From: an uncultured Porphyromonadaceae bacterium
Lineage (GTDB): Bacteria > Bacteroidota > Bacteroidia > Bacteroidales > Muribaculaceae
Assembly (NCBI GenBank): GCA_900550025.1
Contig: URQP01000065.1
Location: forward strand, 1-16,056
Length of the DNA stretch: 16,056 nucleotides
Reading direction: 5' to 3'
Position 1 is the stretch's first letter. Each line of letters begins with the position of its first letter. The notes below the pieces were generated by a model. The model worked only from the letters and a program-made list of their open reading frames with translations. It did not search any database and was not told the origin of the DNA. A program made the position numbers and the translations under genes. This document shows, piece by piece, positions 1 to 7,511 of this stretch.

Positions 1-174
1 TCGTAGCATAGTTGCTTCAAGCGCGACCTCCACGAGGCCGATTTCTTTGTCAGCCACATACCCACGGCCAAGGCCGTGGGTTACGCAACAACAGCCCCCA
101 CAGGGCTGGCTTCATCGGTGGCAGCGCATTACACCCCATAAACCTAATGCCCTGTTTTTTAGCTGACACCAATA
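1..174. repeat. Candidate dispersed palindromic (REP-like) element
   Basis: Two strong hairpins stand close together. ACCCACGGCC (60-69) pairs perfectly with GGCCGTGGGT (72-81) across a two-base loop, and CAGCCC (92-97) pairs with GGGCTG (103-108). The block ends in the 23-bp sequence that recurs at 4528-4550. Closely packed GC hairpins in intergenic DNA are the hallmark of REP-type or transposase-associated non-coding repeats. No transposase is present. The left edge is unknown because the window starts here. That it is dispersed in the genome is an inference from the form and from the one repeated end; a genome-wide search would decide. Confidence 0.4.
152..174 (+). repeat. 23-bp direct repeat, copy 1
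   Basis: This is identical over 23 bases to 4528-4550, in the same orientation. The shared sequence begins CTGTTTTTTAGC and ends TGACACCAATA. The two copies bracket the AsmA-like gene and its flanks, 4376 bp apart start to start. Flanking bases differ, so the repeat ends sharply. Confidence 0.85.
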
Positions 175-179
175 TTTGT

Positions 180-257
180 TTTATTCCGATAAAAGAACGT
201 TTTTTGAGATTTGTAATCCGATAAGTAAGTGAAAATAGGTTAATTTATTCCGATAAA
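180..257 (+). repeat. Three TCCGATAA direct repeats at exact 32-bp spacing
   Basis: TCCGATAA occurs at 185, 217 and 249, exactly 32 bp apart each time. The outer two copies share 14 identical bases, TTTATTCCGATAAA (180-193 and 244-257), each a small dyad with TTTAT/ATAAA arms around TCCG. The middle copy matches only at AATCCGATAA (215-224). The 32-bp period is close to three DNA turns, so the sites lie on the same helix face. This suggests phased binding sites for a protein. Intervening DNA is not conserved. Confidence 0.55.
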
Positions 258-518
258 TATCTGGTATCGCAGCTTCTATCAGGAGATGGTATGCGTTGTC
301 GCGGATTGTTGCAGCTTTGCTGCGAGGCTACGGTTATGGGTTAGGGAGGGCGACCGCTATGCGGCCGATTTCGCATCAGCCCATCCTCCTACGGCTGCGC
401 TCCGCAAGCTCCGCTTACTGTAGGCTTCGCTGTCGCTGCCGTGCCGCTGTGTGGTGCGTGTGGGGTGGAATTCTCCTCTTCAGGGCTGTCGCAGTCCTTT
501 CAGGGTTGGTGAGTTGTG

Positions 519-549
519 TTTGATGTTTCTGGGGAAATATGTAAATTTG
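519..549 (+). promoter_or_regulatory. Bacteroidetes-type promoter of the AsmA-like gene
   Basis: TTTG (519-522), 19 bp, then TAAATTTG (542-549) exactly matches the Bacteroidetes primary sigma consensus (TTTG at -33, TAnnTTTG at -7). Transcription should begin near 553, giving a leader of about 18 bases before the ATG at 571. An inverted repeat AATTTGT/ACAAATT (544-550 and 556-562) covers the -7 box and the start point. Confidence 0.75.
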
Positions 550-570
550 TGAGCGACAAATTGTCTGGTT

Positions 571-3500
571 ATGGATGATGATAAGATGATAAAGGGGCAG
601 GATGCTCCTGAAGCGGTTGATAATAAAAAGAAACCGGCGGGCAGAAGCCGCGCGATGCGGATATTGCGCCGGACAGTGAAGACGGTATTCTGGACGGCGT
701 TCTCGCTTGTGGCGTTGATTGCCCTTGCCTTGGGACTGGTGGTGTGGATTCTTACGCCGGAGAAGCTTACGCCGATAGTGGAGCGCATAGCCAATGAGAA
801 TCTTGACGCGGAAGTGAAAATCGGCCGTGTGGAACTGACGGTGTGGAAAACTTTCCCGATGGCCTCCGTCGACATACAGGATTTGCAGGTCATGAGCGGT
901 GTGCCGGGAAAGTATGGCGACACCATCCCCGCTTACGCCGACTCGTTGCTTGAACTGGGACGGCTGCGCGCCGAGGTTAACATCGCTAAGATTCCGCTGA
1001 TGCAGTTCGACGTGAAGGAGATACTTATCGATTCGCCGAAAATCAACGCCGTGATGCTCAACGATTCAGTGTCGAATTTCATGATATTCCCGCCGTCGGA
1101 GCCCGACACTACGGCATCGGCGGTGACGATAATGCCCGATGTGGTTATCCACAAGTTCAGCATAACCGGCAACCGGGGCATACGTTTCGCCGACTTGTCG
1201 CGGAGGATGGACGTGACGCTCCGCACCGACAGCGTGGAGCTTGGATATAACCGCAGCGACCATTTCTATTCATTGCTGCTGAAGGGCGGGGTATTTGCCG
1301 ATTTGCCCGACTACCACGTGAGCCAGAACATTCCGTTTTATTTCAAGGGCGATGTCAATTGGAACACGAAGAATCCGTATAAATGCACGTTGCGGGGTTT
1401 CCGCGCGGAGGTGGCGAGAGTGCCGGCCAGCATAGATGCCGATGTGGCATTGTCGGATTCGGCGGTTTCGGTAAAGGAGTTGGAAATGTCGCTCGGCCCG
1501 GTACGCTATGCCGACCTTACGGAGCAGGTGCCAAAAGAGTATCTTCACGGGCTGGAGCGGATAAAGACTAATTTCGCCGTATCAGTTAAAATGAAGCTTG
1601 ACAAGCCGTTCGTTATGGGACGGGACAAAGAGCCGTCGTTCCACGCCGAAATCAGCATACCGAACTGCTACATACAACCCGGCCGGTATGCCGATTACCG
1701 TATCAACAAGCTGAATCTCGACGCGCGGCTGGCCTACAACGGCGATAATCCTGACCGTAGCACGCTGTCGCTCAACCGTCTGCTCCTTGACGGTTTCGGA
1801 ATCAACCTGTCGGCCAGCGGCACGGCCTCCAACCTGCTGAAAGACCCTGCGGTCAACGGCAAGGTGAGCGGCGGGGTGGATTTCGCCAAGCTGCTGAAAC
1901 TTATACCGAAGGAATTGCCTATGCGGCTTTCCGGAAAGATGGATATGAACACCACAATGAAGTTCGCTTTGAGCGACTTGGATGTGACTACGTTCCACAA
2001 GATGCAGGTGAACGGCGAGGTCGACTTCTCGAATGTGAGATATACGGTTCCTAAGGATTCGATGCTCGTGTTCCTGAAGCGTGCAAAAATTAAATTCGGG
2101 ACAAACAGCGAGTTCCAGAACCAAGCAGGAGAGATGAAAAACATATTGATGGCCTCAGTGTCGCTCGATTCCACTATGGCGGCGGTGCCGGGGCTGATGG
2201 TTGCCGCCAACGGCGTGCGCTTCGGCGCGGGAAGCCTCGGTACGGCGGCCGACTTGATGGACACTACGAATATCACCCCTATCGGGGCGCGCTTTAAAAT
2301 CGGGCAGCTCACGATGATGAACCGCAACGACTCTTCAATGTTCCGCATGCGCAATCTGGAGAGCAACGGCTCGATAAAGCGTTACCGCGGGGCGGAGCGG
2401 CTGCCTCTGTTCGATTTCGGGATAAAGGCCGACATGATGCGCTACCGCGACCGCACGACGATAATGAGTCTCCGCAAAGGCGATATAGAATTGCAGGCGA
2501 ACATGAAGCCTAAGCGCGTAAACCGCCGCATGCGGCGCATCCGCGCGCGCATCGACTCGCTCTGCTCCGTACATCCCGAATTGTCGCGCGACTCGGTGGT
2601 GGCGATGTATGTAGCCCGGTTCGCGAAGCGTCGTGGGGCAGAACAAATCAATGACGACGAGTTCATCGACCTTTCTGTAGACAACAAGCTGAAGCGTCTG
2701 CTCAACCGTTGGAATTTCGAGGGCTCGTTGTCGGCTAAGCGTGGAATGCTTTTCACGCCTTATTTCCCGTTGCGCAATACTTTGCGCGACGTGGATATGG
2801 ATTTCAATCTCGACGAGTTCAACATTCGCAGCCTGAAATACCGTGTCGGCAACAGCGACCTTGCCATGAAAGGCAAGGTGTCGAACATCAAGAGTACCCT
2901 GATGGGCGTGAAACGCCGCCCGCTGACGGTGGATTTCGACGTGTATTCCGACACTCTCGACGTGAACCAGCTGATGAAAGCCTTATACCGCGGGACTGCG
3001 TTCTCGGCAGATACGTCGGCAGCCGCATCGTTTAATTTTGCCTCGGCTGACAATGGCGACGAAGAAAGTATGCAGGCGATGGTGGAAGAGTCGACGGAAG
3101 ATGTGGATACGACAGTCAAGCACGCAGTGATAATTCCTAAAAACGTTGCGATAAGTCTTAAGGTCAGGGATAAATTCGCGCGCTATTCCACACTTGACCT
3201 TAGCGACTTGCGCGGCGACCTGAATATCAACAAGGGCGTGCTCAGCCTGCGTAATCTTGCCGGAAAAGCGGAAGGCGGACAGTTGCGCCTCGATTTGGTA
3301 TACGCTTCCGCCGATAAGGAGGACATAGGAATGGGGCTTTATCTCGATTTGAACGACATACAAGTCGGCCGCTTCCTGAAAATGATGCCGGGAGTCGATA
3401 CTATTATGCCGATGCTTAAAGGTGTTGACGGCGTGATAAACGCGCGTCTTGGCGTCACTACAAAAATCGACTCGCTGATGAACATAATAACACCGACAAC

Positions 3501-4227
3501 CAACGCGGCATTGCATATCGACGGAAAAGAGCTTGTGCTGCTCGACTCGGAGACTTTCCGTAAAATCTCCAAAATGCTGTTGTTCAAGAACAAGGAGAAG
3601 AATATGATTGACAGCCTTTCGGTGGAGGTGGCCGCTTACGACTCGCAAATCGACATTTATCCGTTCATCCTAAATATGGACCGCTATAAACTGGGAGTTA
3701 TGGGAACGAACGATTTCGATATGAATTATGATTTCCACGTGTCGATTCTGAAATCTCCTATTCCGTTCAAGTTCGGGGTGAACATCAGCGGAAACGCCGA
3801 TGATATGAAAATACGCCTCGGCAAGGCCAAGCTGAAGGAGAACGAGGTGGCGCGTACCACTATGATTACCGACACTACGAAAGTGAACCTGTTCAAGCAA
3901 ATGGACGAGATGTTCCGCCGCGGGGCAGAGGCCGCATTGAGAGGCGAATCGCTGAATATGTATAGGACTGGCGACCGCAGCCGTATGCGCAGAAAACGGC
4001 AGTCGATGGATCTGACGGAAACGCGGGGCGACACAATCAGCCGTGCCGACAGTCTGAAACTGATAGAGGAGGGCATTATCGAGCGTCCCGACACCATAGC
4101 CGTCGGCAGGAATGATTCCGTAGTGCGTGATGAAGAAAAGGCAAATTCTTTTAAAGAAAGGAGAAACAAGCGTAAAAGCATCCGGCTTGAACGCCAGAAA
4201 GAAGCGTTGAAGCCGGAGAACAACTGA
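571..4227 (+). CDS. AsmA-family envelope protein
   Basis: This is a 1218-residue protein with a short basic cytoplasmic N-terminus, one membrane anchor at about residues 38-61 and a very long predicted periplasmic part. The segment just after the anchor (ILTPEKLTPIVERIANENLD, then a V-x-L-T-V-W-K-T-F-P stretch) has the typical AsmA N-terminal pattern, and the region near residues 920-1100 resembles the AsmA C-terminal domain. The last 80 or so residues are highly charged (Arg/Lys/Glu/Asp) and probably disordered. AsmA and TamB relatives form long beta-rich grooves that span the periplasm and are linked to phospholipid transport or outer-membrane protein assembly; which role applies here cannot be told from sequence. 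The ATG at 571 lies about 18 bases after a strong promoter. The gene stands alone between two non-coding regions and appears intact. Confidence 0.85.
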   Translation: MDDDKMIKGQDAPEAVDNKKKPAGRSRAMRILRRTVKTVFWTAFSLVALIALALGLVVWILTPEKLTPIVERIANENLDAEVKIGRVELTVWKTFPMASVDIQDLQVMSGVPGKYGDTIPAYADSLLELGRLRAEVNIAKIPLMQFDVKEILIDSPKINAVMLNDSVSNFMIFPPSEPDTTASAVTIMPDVVIHKFSITGNRGIRFADLSRRMDVTLRTDSVELGYNRSDHFYSLLLKGGVFADLPDYHVSQNIPFYFKGDVNWNTKNPYKCTLRGFRAEVARVPASIDADVALSDSAVSVKELEMSLGPVRYADLTEQVPKEYLHGLERIKTNFAVSVKMKLDKPFVMGRDKEPSFHAEISIPNCYIQPGRYADYRINKLNLDARLAYNGDNPDRSTLSLNRLLLDGFGINLSASGTASNLLKDPAVNGKVSGGVDFAKLLKLIPKELPMRLSGKMDMNTTMKFALSDLDVTTFHKMQVNGEVDFSNVRYTVPKDSMLVFLKRAKIKFGTNSEFQNQAGEMKNILMASVSLDSTMAAVPGLMVAANGVRFGAGSLGTAADLMDTTNITPIGARFKIGQLTMMNRNDSSMFRMRNLESNGSIKRYRGAERLPLFDFGIKADMMRYRDRTTIMSLRKGDIELQANMKPKRVNRRMRRIRARIDSLCSVHPELSRDSVVAMYVARFAKRRGAEQINDDEFIDLSVDNKLKRLLNRWNFEGSLSAKRGMLFTPYFPLRNTLRDVDMDFNLDEFNIRSLKYRVGNSDLAMKGKVSNIKSTLMGVKRRPLTVDFDVYSDTLDVNQLMKALYRGTAFSADTSAAASFNFASADNGDEESMQAMVEESTEDVDTTVKHAVIIPKNVAISLKVRDKFARYSTLDLSDLRGDLNINKGVLSLRNLAGKAEGGQLRLDLVYASADKEDIGMGLYLDLNDIQVGRFLKMMPGVDTIMPMLKGVDGVINARLGVTTKIDSLMNIITPTTNAALHIDGKELVLLDSETFRKISKMLLFKNKEKNMIDSLSVEVAAYDSQIDIYPFILNMDRYKLGVMGTNDFDMNYDFHVSILKSPIPFKFGVNISGNADDMKIRLGKAKLKENEVARTTMITDTTKVNLFKQMDEMFRRGAEAALRGESLNMYRTGDRSRMRRKRQSMDLTETRGDTISRADSLKLIEEGIIERPDTIAVGRNDSVVRDEEKANSFKERRNKRKSIRLERQKEALKPENN

Positions 4228-4233
4228 TTGGCA

Positions 4234-4270
4234 TTATCCCGAATCGTAAAAGATATGCGAGTCGGGATAA
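4234..4270. terminator. Hairpin after the AsmA-like gene, possible terminator
   Basis: TTATCCCGA (4234-4242) pairs perfectly with TCGGGATAA (4262-4270). After one A-G mismatch the stem continues with TCG/CGA, leaving an 11-base loop. It begins seven bases after the AsmA stop codon. There is no T-run after it, so it is not a classic intrinsic terminator; it may be a 3'-end stabiliser or a protein site instead. Confidence 0.45.
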
Positions 4271-4527
4271 AAGTCAGGAGGGAACCTGTTGTAATTCAGC
4301 CTCTTCAAGGCTGTTCCTGCCGTTGTGACACTCTGTCGGTGCTGCCGCTGTGATGGCTGTCCCTGCAGGTGTGGTGCGCTGTCTGGGCTGCGGTGAAGTT
4401 TTTGTGGATGTAGTCAGCCGTATGGCAGAATATCAGGGTCCACACGAGGCTCTCTCATCCTCAAAGACAAGCCCATTTTCGTAGAGACATATTAAGATAT
4501 TATGAATGAATACAATGCATCTGTCCT

Positions 4528-4550
4528 CTGTTTTTTAGCTGACACCAATA
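4528..4550 (+). repeat. 23-bp direct repeat, copy 2
   Basis: This is an exact copy, in the same orientation, of 152-174. It ends nine bases before the -33 element of the HAD-aroB promoter. Unlike copy 1, it is not preceded by the GC-rich hairpins and not followed by TCCGATAA repeats, so only the 23-bp core is shared at this boundary. Confidence 0.85.
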
Positions 4551-4558
4551 GCTTAAAT

Positions 4559-4589
4559 TATGTTTTTTGATAGTTGTTCCGTAAATTTG
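4559..4589 (+). promoter_or_regulatory. Promoter of the HAD-aroB pair
   Basis: TATG (4559-4562; three of four bases of TTTG), 19 bp, then a perfect TAAATTTG -7 box (4582-4589). The start point should be near 4593, about 14 bases before the ATG at 4607. This placement rules out a TTG start at 4574, which would lie upstream of the transcript start. Confidence 0.65.
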
Positions 4590-4606
4590 CGGGAGAATTT
4601 ACGGAT

Positions 4607-5365
4607 ATGGCAAAAAGGAAGACAAGAGAGAAGGAAGCGTATAAGCAGTATTTGGAGCGTACCGGATTCGGCGAGGCTCCGATAACCGCCGCTTTGATTG
4701 ATATGGACGGCGTGCTTTACGATTCGATGAAGAATCACACGAAGGCGTGGATACGCCTGTCGGAGGAGTTGGGATGGAATTACTCGCCCGACGAGTTCTA
4801 TCTCTACGAGGGTATGACAGGCGCGGCAATCATACGGCTGATGATGAAGCGCGAAACTGGTCGCGACGACGTGAGCGACGAAGAGGCAAAAGAGATATAT
4901 GCAAAAAAGGCCGAGTACTTCAGGGAACTTGGTAATGTTGACAAGATAGAGGGGGCGGATATGATGCTCGCCACCTTACGCTCGGCCGGGATAAAGCGTG
5001 TGCTTGTCACCGGGTCGGGGCAACATTCCCTTCTCGACCGTCTGAACGCCGATTATCCGGGAATATTCAGCGAGGATTTGAAAGTGACGGCATTGGACGT
5101 GAAGCGCGGCAAGCCTGACCCTGAGCCATATCTGATGGGGTTGGAAAAGGCCGGTGTGAAAGCTGAGAATGCCATCGTGATAGAGAATGCCCCGCTCGGC
5201 GTGAAGGCAGGCAACGCTTCGGGATGTTTTACGGTGGGAATAACCACAGGGCCTATCCCCGAAGACGTGATGATGGAAAACGGAGCAGACATAGTGTATC
5301 CGACGATGACGGCTTTTGCCGACGCTTTGACCGACATAATAGCCGCCCGCAATTATTCATTCTAA
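4607..5365 (+). CDS. HAD-superfamily phosphatase (beta-phosphoglucomutase-like)
   Basis: This 252-residue protein has all four HAD motifs: I, DMDGVLYD with nucleophile D32 and acid/base D34; II, T135 in VTGSG; III, K169 in RGKPDPEPY; IV, VIENAPLGVKAG with E193. The helical cap between motifs I and II (about residues 38-120) is the subclass IA type, as in sugar-phosphate phosphatases and beta-phosphoglucomutase. Motif IV reads EN rather than the more usual ED, a variant seen in some relatives. The exact substrate is unknown. The ATG at 4607 is preferred because it follows the promoter; the longer reading from TTG at 4574 includes promoter bases. Only four bases separate its stop from aroB, so the two are cotranscribed and it may act on a small phosphorylated metabolite near the shikimate pathway, though that link is only contextual. 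Confidence 0.85.
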   Translation: MAKRKTREKEAYKQYLERTGFGEAPITAALIDMDGVLYDSMKNHTKAWIRLSEELGWNYSPDEFYLYEGMTGAAIIRLMMKRETGRDDVSDEEAKEIYAKKAEYFRELGNVDKIEGADMMLATLRSAGIKRVLVTGSGQHSLLDRLNADYPGIFSEDLKVTALDVKRGKPDPEPYLMGLEKAGVKAENAIVIENAPLGVKAGNASGCFTVGITTGPIPEDVMMENGADIVYPTMTAFADALTDIIAARNYSF

Positions 5366-5369
5366 GAAG

Positions 5370-6434
5370 ATGGACAGACAGCAGGATGTGATATTCACCA
5401 ATGACGTGGTAGCGGCGTTGGATTCGTTGCTCGACGGCATGGAGCCGGCCGGGGTGTATATGCTTTGCGACGCCAACACTAAGGAGTTGGTAATGCCCGA
5501 TTTGGAAGAAAGCAGATATTATGAGGGCGAAAATGTAATAGTCATTCCGCCGGGCGACAGATATAAGGATGTGTTTTCGTTGCAGATGGTGTGGACGGCA
5601 TTGCAGGAGATGGGGGCAACACGCCGCTCGGTGCTTGTCAATGTCGGTGGAGGAGTGGTTACCGACCTTGGAGGATTTGCCGCCGCCACGTTCAAGCGCG
5701 GGATGCGTTTCGTCAATGTCCCTACGACGTTGCTTGGCGCGGTGGATGCCGCCGTGGGCGGGAAGACCGGAGTCAATTTTAATGACTACAAGAATGAGAT
5801 AGGCGCGTTTTGCGAGGCATCGGCAGTGATTGTCTCCACACGGTTTTTCTGGACTTTGCCTGAGACGGAGCTCAAATCCGGCTATGCTGAGATGATAAAG
5901 CATGGGTTGCTGTGTGGAAATGATTCATATAACCGTTTGCTTGATTTTGACTTGGCCAAGGCTGATATGGATGCCCTTCTTCCTTTGCTTGAAGAGTCGG
6001 TGGAGGTGAAGCGGAGGATTGTCGCGGAAGATCCTAAAGAAAAAGGGCTGCGTAAGACTTTGAATCTCGGGCATACCGCAGGGCACGCTTTCGAGAGCCT
6101 TGCGTTGCGCCGCGGCAAGCCTGTGCCCCACGGTTATGCAGTGGCGTGGGGATTGGTGGTCGAGTCCGTGCTTTCCAACTTGTTGAAGAATCTTGATAGC
6201 AGTGTGTTGTACAGCCTTTCAGATTATGTCCTGTCGCATTACGGAGTGTTCTCCATAACGTGCGACGATTATGCGGCACTGTTGGAATATATGCGGCACG
6301 ACAAGAAAAGCGCCGCGGGCGAATATAATTTTTCTTTGCTGCGTAGTCCCGGCGACGTTGTCGTGGATTGTGCCGTAGATGAAGAAACGGTAAAGACCGC
6401 GTTCGACATTTACCGTGACTTGATGCACATCTAA
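5370..6434 (+). CDS. aroB: 3-dehydroquinate synthase
   Basis: This enzyme converts DAHP to 3-dehydroquinate, the second step of the shikimate pathway to aromatic amino acids, using NAD+ and a divalent metal in the cytoplasm. The 354-residue protein has the expected length. Visible signatures are the NAD-binding GGGVVTDLGGFAA (93-105), NVPTTLLGAVDAAVGGKTGV (116-135), SGYAEMIKHGL (170-180) with metal ligand E174, NLGHTAGHAFE (232-242) with ligand H235, and VPHG with ligand H254. The start ATG is four bases after the HAD stop, so translation is probably coupled. The TAA stop (6432-6434) overlaps the stop codon of the convergent gene, leaving no room for a separate terminator. Confidence 0.95.
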   Translation: MDRQQDVIFTNDVVAALDSLLDGMEPAGVYMLCDANTKELVMPDLEESRYYEGENVIVIPPGDRYKDVFSLQMVWTALQEMGATRRSVLVNVGGGVVTDLGGFAAATFKRGMRFVNVPTTLLGAVDAAVGGKTGVNFNDYKNEIGAFCEASAVIVSTRFFWTLPETELKSGYAEMIKHGLLCGNDSYNRLLDFDLAKADMDALLPLLEESVEVKRRIVAEDPKEKGLRKTLNLGHTAGHAFESLALRRGKPVPHGYAVAWGLVVESVLSNLLKNLDSSVLYSLSDYVLSHYGVFSITCDDYAALLEYMRHDKKSAAGEYNFSLLRSPGDVVVDCAVDEETVKTAFDIYRDLMHI

Positions 6435-6925
6435 CGGTTTACCGTAATTGCTACATCGTAGCGCAGCAGTGTGTATTTTATGCGGTAGGGCACCGCGCTA
6501 CGGCGCGGCTTGCGCGACTTGTAGTAGTAGTGGGTATGCTGCTTGTCCCACGACCTTACGGACAGTTGTCGTGTCGTTCCTGCCGGTATTTGGCAGTCGA
6601 TGTCGTACTCTTCCTCGTGGAGCATCTCTCCGTTGGCATCCGAGTAAGTAAATCGCACAATCAGGCGTGATATGTCGAACGGCGTACGGTTTGTCACGTA
6701 GAATGTCTCGTCGCGGTCGGTAAGCGTCTTGTTGTAGCCCGACAGTATGATGGAATCGGCATAGGCGGAGTGTCCGTTTGTGTCAGCAATTCGTTCCAAT
6801 TGCTCGACTTGCGATTTCGTAGAAAGCCCTTTTCTTGTGGTGTCGGTTTTAGCGTACATATTGGCCATAACGGCAACCATTGCCGCCAGTACGATGCAAA
6901 TCCGTTTGTCTATGCCATGCTTCAT
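6431..6925 (-). CDS. Small exported protein of unknown function (operon gene 4)
   Basis: I do not recognise the family. The 164-residue product starts with a basic segment and a hydrophobic stretch ending AMVAVMANMYA, a plausible type I signal peptide cleaved after about residue 26. The mature part reads as beta-rich: FYVTNRTPFDISRLIVRFTY resembles an immunoglobulin-like or FxLam-type strand pattern, followed by IPAGTTRQLSVRSWDKQ and a Tyr/Arg-rich HYYYKSRKPRRS. It is the last gene of the DUF2007-DUF3078 operon, 12 bases after gene 3, and its TAG stop overlaps the aroB stop on the other strand. A periplasmic or surface role is an inference from the signal peptide and its neighbours. Confidence 0.75.
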   Translation of the reverse strand: MKHGIDKRICIVLAAMVAVMANMYAKTDTTRKGLSTKSQVEQLERIADTNGHSAYADSIILSGYNKTLTDRDETFYVTNRTPFDISRLIVRFTYSDANGEMLHEEEYDIDCQIPAGTTRQLSVRSWDKQHTHYYYKSRKPRRSAVPYRIKYTLLRYDVAITVNR

Positions 6926-6937
6926 CGCAATTACAGC

Positions 6938-7510
6938 TTAGAAATAAGTTGGCGTATCGCTTTTTTTATTGTCTAATTTGATAAATCCCGGTTTGATTTC
7001 CGGCTTCTCCAATCGCGGATAAATTCTAATCCGGCCGAAAATCGTAGGGAAAAACTGCGCTATGTTCATTGATAGCCGCATTTTGATTTTAGGCTTGTCG
7101 ATTGTGATGTTGTTTCCGCTGTTTTCCACATTTGCCACGCATTCCACCGGGCGTGTCAGTGTGTCGCCGGCAATCCCGCTGTAGAGCCATAGCCGTAGTT
7201 TGTCGTTTTCTGCCGATTCTTCCATATATCCGAGCACGCATCCGCAATCTACGGCGCAATCTTCCGCCTCTATGGCTACGAGCCGGTAGTGGCCTTTTTC
7301 GTTCTCTATGCGTTCGATGGCAAGCGTGATGTGCTCGTCGGGGTAGTACCACAGCCCTTCCAGCCTTCCGGCGATAGTTTGAGCCTGTCTTTCTTTTACG
7401 GATTCCATGTCGTAGCCGGCCAGCACCGGGGCATTGCCGGGGATGGTGAACGATTGAAGCGCCGGCAGTACGGAAAGCAGCAGTAATATTCGCAGTGTAC
7501 GCTCCGGCAT
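6938..7510 (-). CDS. Small exported protein of unknown function (operon gene 3)
   Basis: The family is not recognised. The 190-residue product has a clear signal peptide (RTLRILLLLSVLPALQSF, cleavage near residue 21) with no lipobox cysteine. The mature part carries GRLEGLWYYPDEHITLAIER, a strand-rich opening reminiscent of lipocalin-like or DUF2147-like small beta barrels, then a cluster of three cysteines (AEDCAVDCGC, about residues 82-91) that could form disulfides. It begins one base after the DUF3078 stop, which indicates tight coupling, and is followed after 12 bases by another exported unknown. Function is unassigned. Confidence 0.75.
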   Translation of the reverse strand: MPERTLRILLLLSVLPALQSFTIPGNAPVLAGYDMESVKERQAQTIAGRLEGLWYYPDEHITLAIERIENEKGHYRLVAIEAEDCAVDCGCVLGYMEESAENDKLRLWLYSGIAGDTLTRPVECVANVENSGNNITIDKPKIKMRLSMNIAQFFPTIFGRIRIYPRLEKPEIKPGFIKLDNKKSDTPTYF

Positions 7511-7511
7511 C

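Larger units (their letters stand above)
1..570. other. Non-coding region upstream of the AsmA-like gene
   Basis: No open frame here looks like a real protein: the two short ones have low-complexity, Arg/Cys-rich translations and no recognisable domain or start signal. What the stretch does hold is a palindrome-rich segment (1-174), the first copy of a 23-bp repeat (152-174), three 32-bp-spaced TCCGATAA repeats (180-257), a GC-rich segment with small dyads (about 296-500, for example GCAGC-TTT-GCTGC near 310 and ATGCG/CGCAT near 360), and the promoter of the next gene (519-549). It may be a decayed or dispersed repeat element rather than a lost gene. Confidence 0.6.
4228..4606. other. Non-coding region between the AsmA-like gene and the HAD gene
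   Basis: No credible open frame is present. The stretch holds a hairpin just after the AsmA stop (4234-4270), GC-rich modules shared with the region upstream of the AsmA gene (4293-4314, 4343-4352 and 4369-4378), an AT-rich part near 4490-4520, the second 23-bp repeat (4528-4550) and the promoter of the HAD-aroB pair (4559-4589). Confidence 0.65.

Noticed and set aside
12..224. Open frame of 70 codons at the left edge
   Set aside because: The translation is low-complexity and runs through the hairpins and the 23-bp repeat. It has no domain, promoter or ribosome binding site.
180..257. Possible CRISPR array
   Set aside because: The conserved unit is only 8-14 bases, there are three copies, and no cas gene is near. 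CRISPR repeats are longer and better conserved.
296..523. Open frame of 75 codons upstream of the AsmA-like gene
   Set aside because: It is rich in Arg, Cys and Ala from GC-biased DNA, and its end lies on the AsmA promoter. Nothing suggests a protein.
4574..4606. TTG start giving the HAD protein 11 more residues
   Set aside because: The -7 box at 4582-4589 lies inside this extension, so the codons would not be transcribed. The ATG at 4607 is preferred.
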